From assembly GCF_005577435.1 (NCBI RefSeq), contig NZ_CP040396.1, forward strand, positions 3,228,501-3,292,500: a stretch of DNA of 64,000 bases, read 5' to 3'. The DNA comes from Paenibacillus algicola. GTDB lineage: Bacteria > Bacillota > Bacilli > Paenibacillales > Paenibacillaceae. A program made the translations under genes and the position numbers. The notes under the pieces are model-generated. The model was not told the origin of the DNA. It worked only from the letters and a program-made list of their open reading frames with translations, and searched no databases. Shown piece by piece: positions 58,427 to 64,000 of the stretch. Each line of letters opens with the position of its first letter. The stretch's first letter is position 1.

Positions 58427-59575
58427 TCAAATATTACGATGATGGTCAGCTGTATTCAGAGAACACGCTTGAGATTCGATCCAAGTATTATGCTCTCCAA
58501 TCCGTGGAGCCCCTTTGGCGTATTGGAGGCGATACCCATTGAATCGAATAGGACACGCTAATGCGATCATGTCGATGTCAGGATCTCTCTTTATGTTTTG
58601 CGTCATCTGAAGCTTGTGAAATACGTCTTGGCTCCGCAGCTGCTCCCAGTTCAGCAGCTTCTCACAGGCAATGCCATGCTTTATGAAGATATCCACCCAG
58701 TAGTCTGCAGGCTGTGTCAACAGCCGCTCTTGCATGAAGATGACCGCTTCATCTCCGCTCATCGAGGATGCCAGCTCCACATCAAGTGCAGCCGCGAGCA
58801 CCTCTAAAGGCATATCTTTTAGAGCGATATATTCCGTTGCTGTTGGATACAGCCCTTTGACAGTCCGCCTGAATTGAATCCGCCCCGAGGATGCATGAGC
58901 ATGGGCGGCTGGCATCCACAGCTCATCCCATACCTCCTGCATCACATCCAGCGTAGACTCCAGCATATTGACCTCCACCAGCGCACCCTTACCTTGAGCA
59001 GATCGTCTTACTAGAGCCGCCAGAATGCCCTGAACCAGATGTGCACCGCTTATCATATCTGCTATTGCCAAGCCAAACGGGATTGGCCGCCGCCGGTGAT
59101 TGCCGCCATGCAGCCACGGAAGTCCGGTCAGCGCCTGCAGCAGCAAATCCTGTCCGGGTCTGCTCCGCAGAGGTGTTTCTTTTCCGTATCCACTAATGGA
59201 GCCGTAAATGAGCCGCGGGTTGATCTGCTTGGCCTCTTCATACCCGAACCCCAGCTTTTCAATGACACCTGGTCGAAAGTTCTGGATCATGATGTCCGCA
59301 TGCTGCAATAGCTTGCGCACCTTGATCTTGCCTGCTTCCGACTTCAAGTCCACCGCGTAGCTCTCCTTATTTCGATTAATGGAATGAAACAGCGTGCTGT
59401 CACCGTCCAGCTCTAGGTTGGATATGTACAGCCTTCTGCATAGATCTCCGCCGTCCGTGCGTTCAATCTTAATGACTCTCGCGCCTAAATCAGCTAATCG
59501 CAGCCCGGCGTATGGACCCGAAAGAAATTGACTGAAATCCAGCACAAGCAAGCCTTCTAACGGTCTTGGCATCAT
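58427..59575 (-). CDS. Class III CoA-transferase (CaiB/BaiF), copy 2
   Basis: 382 residues. The signature LLVLDFSQFLSGPYAGLRLADLGARVIKIERTDGG and RNKESYAVDLKSEAG motif are present, with the catalytic Asp in FGLAIADMISGAHL. It is about as similar to copy 1 as expected for ancient paralogues. It lies between the solute-binding-like gene and copy 3. Confidence 0.9.
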   Translation of the reverse strand: MMPRPLEGLLVLDFSQFLSGPYAGLRLADLGARVIKIERTDGGDLCRRLYISNLELDGDSTLFHSINRNKESYAVDLKSEAGKIKVRKLLQHADIMIQNFRPGVIEKLGFGYEEAKQINPRLIYGSISGYGKETPLRSRPGQDLLLQALTGLPWLHGGNHRRRPIPFGLAIADMISGAHLVQGILAALVRRSAQGKGALVEVNMLESTLDVMQEVWDELWMPAAHAHASSGRIQFRRTVKGLYPTATEYIALKDMPLEVLAAALDVELASSMSGDEAVIFMQERLLTQPADYWVDIFIKHGIACEKLLNWEQLRSQDVFHKLQMTQNIKRDPDIDMIALACPIRFNGYRLQYAKGAPRIGEHNTWIESQACSLNTADHHRNI

Positions 59576-59616
59576 GACACTTCACTCTCGCTTCATGGTA
59601 TTCTGCGGTGACGCAG

Positions 59617-60714
59617 CTAAATCAGCTTGAATTCCTCTTCAATGGCTGCATTATCCTCACCGGCCCGGAGAATGCCGCGGCGACTGTTCAGGTGAGTGCT
59701 GTCGATCTTTATCGGGCAGTGTGGAGTTACAAATAAGCCCTGATCCTCCACCTCAATCTGCTGCAGATGCTGCAGAGCCCGAAACCCTTCATGTTGAAGA
59801 AGATCCTGAGTAGTCTGCACCTCAGCACACCAGTACCCGCCAGCTTCCAAATCCTTCTCCCAGGCCGAAGCAGGCCTGCTCTTGAGATGCTCCGTCAGAT
59901 TAAGCTTGATTTCGTCCCGATGAACAAACCAGCTCGCAGGATCTTTATATTTCGCTAATGCATCGCAGTGCAGCAGCTTTCCCAGCTCTAATACAGAGCC
60001 CATGGCCAGCGCCAAATATCCGTCACTCGTCTCATACACTCCGTAAGGCGCTGCAAGGTAAGCATGCGCATTGCTGACAGCACTTCTTTGCGGCTGCAGT
60101 CCGCCATCATTCAAGTGCGTAGTCAGCACCTCGAACTGAACATCAATCGCAGATTCCAGCAGGCTAACCTCAACGAGCATCCCAGAGCGGGTATGGGCAC
60201 GATGTACAAGCGCAGCCAGAATCCCCTGCACGAGATTAGCGCTTGCAAACATTTCTACCGTGGACAGCGGAAAGGGAATTGGTGGATCATCTGCATTCCC
60301 GTTGAGCCAAGGCATACCGGTCAAGGCCTGAATAAAAAGGTCATCATAGGCCTTGGTGTCTTCCACGTCCCGGCCACCGCAGCTCGTAATCATAGCGTGA
60401 ATGAGCTGGGGATGATTAAAGCGCCACTTCTCCCTGGAAGCCCCTCCGAAAGGTAACGCCTGAAGAGAAGGACCGTCTAAATAAATATCAGCTGCAGCAA
60501 TTAGCTGGTTCAGCTTGCGGGTATCCTGGTCACAGGCAGCATTGTACAGAAAGCGTTCCTTGTTACGATACAAGCTGATCAGAGGCAGTGAGCCTTCCTC
60601 TGCCTGCTCAATCCGGATGACACGGGCTCCAAGATCCGCGAGTCTTACGCCGGCAAAGGGTCCAGCGAGCCCCATACTATGCTCCACAACGAGTATCCCT
60701 TCTAAAGGAAGCAA
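59617..60714 (-). CDS. Class III CoA-transferase-like protein, copy 3, with altered catalytic position
   Basis: 365 residues. The N-terminus ILVVEHSMGLAGPFAGVRLADLGARVIRIEQA is clearly CaiB/BaiF, as is VQGILAALVHRAHTRSGMLVEVSLLES. In the place of the catalytic Asp it has Glu (PLSTVEMFASAN), and the segment before RNKERF is shortened. It may be a non-catalytic partner of copies 1 or 2, since these enzymes form interlocked dimers, or may have altered activity. Confidence 0.85.
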   Translation of the reverse strand: MLPLEGILVVEHSMGLAGPFAGVRLADLGARVIRIEQAEEGSLPLISLYRNKERFLYNAACDQDTRKLNQLIAAADIYLDGPSLQALPFGGASREKWRFNHPQLIHAMITSCGGRDVEDTKAYDDLFIQALTGMPWLNGNADDPPIPFPLSTVEMFASANLVQGILAALVHRAHTRSGMLVEVSLLESAIDVQFEVLTTHLNDGGLQPQRSAVSNAHAYLAAPYGVYETSDGYLALAMGSVLELGKLLHCDALAKYKDPASWFVHRDEIKLNLTEHLKSRPASAWEKDLEAGGYWCAEVQTTQDLLQHEGFRALQHLQQIEVEDQGLFVTPHCPIKIDSTHLNSRRGILRAGEDNAAIEEEFKLI

Positions 60715-60774
60715 TGGATCCCTCCTTAGCGATAATGCGGTCGTATTTTGTTGATCATGCTATGTTACCCGCAG

Positions 60775-63135
60775 CTATTCTAGTTCCCAGAGCTCCGGGT
60801 TATATCGATAATAGCTATGTCCGTATTCTTCACGCAGCGTATTGCTCTCCTGGAGATGCTTGAGACATTGACGCTTTGCTTCTGCCTGATCACCGATCAG
60901 CAGCAGATATTCATTGCTGGCTAATTCCACGCCGCCTTGCTTCAGCGTAAGTGTAATCGTGAACTGGCCTGCAGCATTTGCATGGACCTTCCAGTCAATC
61001 TCGCCGAATCGGGCGGAGCTGTTGGAAGCCACGGAAGCGTGTAGAATCCCACTTTTGACAACCTCGCCTCCAGCATCTGCTAACGTCCATTCCAGCACCG
61101 CATCATGATAAGCCTCATGATAATCATTAACGATCCACAGCTCGCCTTGGAAGGCTTCGCCCGGATTCCATCTTCTCTTAGTGAAGGCCAAGCTTGGAAG
61201 AAGCGGCTGGTAGCTTCTCTTTACATAATCAAAGCTAATCTTCTTCTGACCGTAATAGTCAATCAGGCCCCACTTGATGTCTGGCCAGTGTGTAATGAAG
61301 TGACAAAGAGATACCCCGCTCATCCGCGGCTTCCGTCGACGGTACAGCTCAAGCGCAAATTGCAAAATCGTTCCGTGCGCAACCTGAGTCGATTCTACAA
61401 ACTGCTCCAGAGAATCCATTCTTTTGTCTCCGAACACCTCGATATTCAGTCCTTGAAGGATATGAATATCTGCCCAATGATAGCCCCAGCTGGGTCCCAT
61501 CGGCCATAGCTCATTTTCCGGAATGAATTTTTTGAGACTCTCGATCGATGGGGCCGATGCAGCCGTTAATTCAGGAATGATGGAGCAATCCAGAGCCGGA
61601 TAATATTCCTCCATAAAACTGTGGCCGCCGCCGTAGTAATGGTCATTCGCATGCTGTGACTCTTTAGGCTTGAAGCCCATGCTCTGGCCGAACTCATTGC
61701 TGAGCGGGGATGCCAGTCCGTAAGGCGTCGATGTGTAATCTCCAATGGCTGCCCCAATTGCCTCCATCAGCTCTTTGTTACCACTTTCGATGTGAGCGTC
61801 TGTGAAGAACACCTCTTCTCCGCCCATCCAAAAAATATTTGAAGGATGATTGCGCCGCAGCTTCACAATCTCAATACATTCCTTCTCTACAGATTCTACA
61901 AATGCGGGATCATTGGAAAACGCTTGTGTAGAGAACGTAAAGTTCGTCCATACGGTAATACCGAGCTCGTCGCACAGCTTATAGAAGGTCGGAATCTCTG
62001 GCGGGTGCCAGCCGAAAATTCGCAGATTGTTTATGTTAGCTTCCTTCACCTGAGTCAGAAGATGCTCATATTTGCTCGTGCTGTTTCGGCCGTAGAAAAA
62101 GGACGGCTGTCCACCCCAGCATGCAGAGCGCAGAAACTGACGTTTTCCATTAATTACAAAGGTCCATGGGTATTCACATTCCTCATCCGTGAAGCCCGGG
62201 TTCTTCTCCATTTCAAGGGTCCGAATCCCGATTACATCCTCTACCCGATCCAGCACCGTGCCGTTACTCAGCACCTTCATTTCCAGATGATACAGATTCG
62301 GCGTTCCCATGTCCCAAGGCCACCACAGCTTCGCGTCTGAAACGTCCACAACGGCATTGGCCATCTGAGTGCCGGCGGGAACCTCTACCTCCACCGTCTG
62401 AGTGATGGTGTCTGAATCAAAGTTGTGGCCTTTCATTGCAACCTCGATCTGAACCGTTTGAGACTCTGCCGTCATATTGTCCAGTTCAATCTGCAAATGA
62501 ACAGCAGCGCCTCCTTCTTTCAGCTCCGACTCACTGCGATAGTTCACGATGCGTACATGGTCTGTTGCAATCAGGCGTACCGGACGCCAGATCCCGAAGG
62601 GCACCAGGCCCGTAAAATAATCACCGGAGAAATTCACTTTCTTGCCGCCCACGTTGCGGAAATTCTTAGGAGGCGGGTCCAGCTTGACAGCGAGCTGATT
62701 CGAGCCGCCCGACCAATGATCAAAATTCAGAAACTCACTGACCTCGAAAGAAAATGGGGAGAACATACCCTCATGACTTCCCAGCAGCTGACCATTCAGC
62801 CACACGGTGCAGCTATAATCAACGCCTTCGAACTCCAGGTGAATCTTCTTCCCCTTCATTTCCGGAGAAACGTTGAAGCTGCGAATATACCACCATTCAT
62901 ATTCCTGTACCCATTTCGCTTTATGCATATTGCGCCCATAATAGGGATCTTCCAATTCACCTGCACGCTGAAGATCGGTATACACATCCCCAGGAACGCT
63001 CGCATAATTCCAGCTGAAGATGACGCCTTGACGTTCCGCAGGCAGGATATGAAATCCTTCCCGCTCTCCTTCACCAACTCTCATTTTTTCCATTTGCCAC
63101 AGCTTGCCGCTTAAATCCTTTACGATTCGAGACAT
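60775..63135 (-). CDS. Glycoside hydrolase family 2, beta-mannosidase-like
   Basis: 786 residues from the ATG 7 bp after GGAGG. An N-terminal sugar-binding domain (WWYIRSFNVSPEMKGKKIHLEFEGVDYSCTVWLNGQLLG) and an immunoglobulin-like domain precede the TIM barrel. The acid/base Glu is likely in FWMGGEEVFF near residue 435, and the nucleophile Glu in IPELTAASAPS. The segment WPDIKWGLIDYYG is typical of beta-mannosidases. There is no signal peptide. As first gene of the cluster it may cut an imported glycoside whose acid part is then passed to CoA. Confidence 0.88.
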   Translation of the reverse strand: MSRIVKDLSGKLWQMEKMRVGEGEREGFHILPAERQGVIFSWNYASVPGDVYTDLQRAGELEDPYYGRNMHKAKWVQEYEWWYIRSFNVSPEMKGKKIHLEFEGVDYSCTVWLNGQLLGSHEGMFSPFSFEVSEFLNFDHWSGGSNQLAVKLDPPPKNFRNVGGKKVNFSGDYFTGLVPFGIWRPVRLIATDHVRIVNYRSESELKEGGAAVHLQIELDNMTAESQTVQIEVAMKGHNFDSDTITQTVEVEVPAGTQMANAVVDVSDAKLWWPWDMGTPNLYHLEMKVLSNGTVLDRVEDVIGIRTLEMEKNPGFTDEECEYPWTFVINGKRQFLRSACWGGQPSFFYGRNSTSKYEHLLTQVKEANINNLRIFGWHPPEIPTFYKLCDELGITVWTNFTFSTQAFSNDPAFVESVEKECIEIVKLRRNHPSNIFWMGGEEVFFTDAHIESGNKELMEAIGAAIGDYTSTPYGLASPLSNEFGQSMGFKPKESQHANDHYYGGGHSFMEEYYPALDCSIIPELTAASAPSIESLKKFIPENELWPMGPSWGYHWADIHILQGLNIEVFGDKRMDSLEQFVESTQVAHGTILQFALELYRRRKPRMSGVSLCHFITHWPDIKWGLIDYYGQKKISFDYVKRSYQPLLPSLAFTKRRWNPGEAFQGELWIVNDYHEAYHDAVLEWTLADAGGEVVKSGILHASVASNSSARFGEIDWKVHANAAGQFTITLTLKQGGVELASNEYLLLIGDQAEAKRQCLKHLQESNTLREEYGHSYYRYNPELWELE

Positions 63136-63399
63136 CTTCCGACCTCCACTATGATATAATTTAAAAATCAAAACTAATAACCATAAAAAAACAAAATAAT
63201 ATTCTTTTCGGAATACTGTTCCATTTTTAAATGATTATACTGCTGAACCTAGTGGTCGTCAATGCTGTTTTTGTGCATTGACGTTGGTCCCAAAATAATA
63301 AATCGTTCAAGGGAGAAATTCGGGGTCAAAGGCGACCGCTACCGCTGGTCCGGAATCTTTTCGTCCTCTCCGCTGCTTAATGCATATCCATCCCCCAAA

Positions 63400-63540
63400 A
63401 CATAGGTAACACAAAGAAACCGCCCTTTGATAGAATGGAAGTGTCTAGCAACCATCTAAAAAAGAGCGGTTTCATTTGTACATTCAATACTCCATGGATC
63501 AATTTTATCTGCCCATGATGCTGGGATCACCTCCCTGACT
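63400..63540 (+). mobile_element. Remnant of an IS1182-type insertion sequence
   Basis: A short frame from the TTG at 63476 reads (M)YIQYSMDQFYLPMMLG before a stop at 63538. This resembles the conserved N-terminus of IS1182-family transposases. The preceding ~70 bp could be the left end. The remainder of the element is missing. Confidence 0.6.
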
Positions 63541-63591
63541 CCACCATGTCTTTATTTTTTGCTTCCTACCTCACTCAAGTGAGCTGCCTCG

Positions 63592-63782
63592 TTAAACAAC
63601 TGCCGAAACTGTACTGATCGGCACTAAAACTCTACCATTTACATTCTTGGGAGCAACATCAGTTGCAACGTTCTGCCCGATTACCAAGATATCTTTCCTG
63701 AACCATAAGCATAGACTCCACCGAAGATTAGAGAAATTCCTAAAACAGCAGATGACACAGACAATAGCATCTTTTTCTTCAC
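63592..63782 (-). pseudogene. Frameshifted stalk-domain (copper amine oxidase N-terminal-like) protein
   Basis: A GTG at 63782 after AAAGGAGG opens a signal peptide (MKKKMLLSVSSAVLGISLIF) that stops after GSGKISW. The next frame continues as DILVIGQNVATDVAPKNVNGRVLVPISTV, the usual stalk-domain pattern, then ends early. One base appears lost at GGAAAGATATC near 63693, and the C-terminus is truncated. It is a broken cell-surface protein gene. Confidence 0.78.
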
Positions 63783-63965
63783 TACAAAATCCTCCTTTAG
63801 AAATCGACTTACTGTTTATTGATTTCAAGAAAATAACCGTCCCCACTATAAGCATAGCGACTTCTTTCCTTCACCGCTTACTTTGGTCAGTTGATTCATA
63901 CGTGTATTGTCCGGCTTCGCCATTGTTCTTTTACTAAAAACGTCATCCCGTTCTAAGCAGCTACT

Positions 63966-64000
63966 AAAAAAAGCACCCCCAACCACCGTTGGAGATGCTT
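63966..64000 (-). terminator. Terminator for a leftward gene beyond the right edge
   Basis: On the minus strand AAGCATCTCCAAC, GGTG, GTTGGGGGTGCTT forms a hairpin followed by seven T residues. The gene it serves lies beyond 64000. The stretch 63783-63965 holds no supported gene. Confidence 0.75.

Overview
The window reads as a Paenibacillus-type Firmicutes chromosome carrying most of an integrated tailed phage. The host genes have Paenibacillaceae character: an AbrB-type regulator with a Cys-rich tail, a small alarmone synthetase, a truncated PrkA serine kinase, a DUF2161 protein and many glycan-related enzymes. Purine-rich ribosome binding sites and TTG/GTG starts are common throughout. The genus is inferred from general gene resemblance, not from a search.

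Positions 1 to about 45,780 are a prophage whose left end lies outside the window. Most of it is transcribed leftward (minus strand). In transcription order from the right end it contains: a structural accessory block (YjcQ-like protein, a putative tail-associated protein, an SGNH hydrolase, an HTH initiator-like protein) at 40.1-43.3 kb; a lambda-type packaging and head module (Nu1-like small terminase, large terminase, gpW, portal, ClpP-like protease, decoration protein, major capsid) at 32.4-39.3 kb; a P2-type contractile tail (minor tail Z, sheath, tube, E and E+E' chaperones with a T6G slippery site, tape measure, X, D, V, U, gp25, J, I, fibre) at 18.8-32.1 kb; and a lysis cassette (holin, amidase) at 17.4-18.7 kb. 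Next, at 10.9-17.4 kb, is a mixed-strand cassette with a plasmid-like segregation/transfer set (ParM-like actin, small putative ParR, FtsK/SpoIIIE-type ATPase, replication-relaxation protein) and small regulators. The lysogeny switch is at 9.2-10.8 kb, with several XRE proteins and repeated operator-like sites. The early replication and recombination operon runs from 9.1 kb off the left edge: SbcC-like ATPase, RecT/Bet annealing protein, metallo-beta-lactamase-fold protein, DnaQ-like exonuclease, an O-like initiator containing an iteron origin, a helicase loader and a DnaB helicase. A phage-borne tRNA-Gly(UCC), a candidate small RNA and the large serine integrase lie at the right end.

The integrase stop codon is 12 bp from a reading frame that matches only the N-terminal ~288 residues of the ~630-residue serine kinase PrkA, so the phage appears to have inserted into prkA. 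Its 3' half should lie beyond the left edge. PrkA has been linked to sporulation in Bacillus, so this resembles the class of serine-recombinase elements that interrupt sporulation genes.

From 46.9 to 64 kb is host chromosome: a DUF2161 protein, an aminotransferase, a LuxR-type response regulator, a membrane coiled-coil protein with a phosphodiester-glycosidase-domain protein, an AbrB-type regulator, a (p)ppGpp synthetase, a decayed ZIP transporter and a GH29 alpha-L-fucosidase. A leftward gene cluster then follows: GH2 glycosidase, three class III CoA-transferases, a solute-binding protein without a signal peptide, and an enoyl-CoA hydratase. It looks like an uncharacterised catabolic system. 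The right edge holds an IS1182-like remnant and a frameshifted stalk-domain gene.
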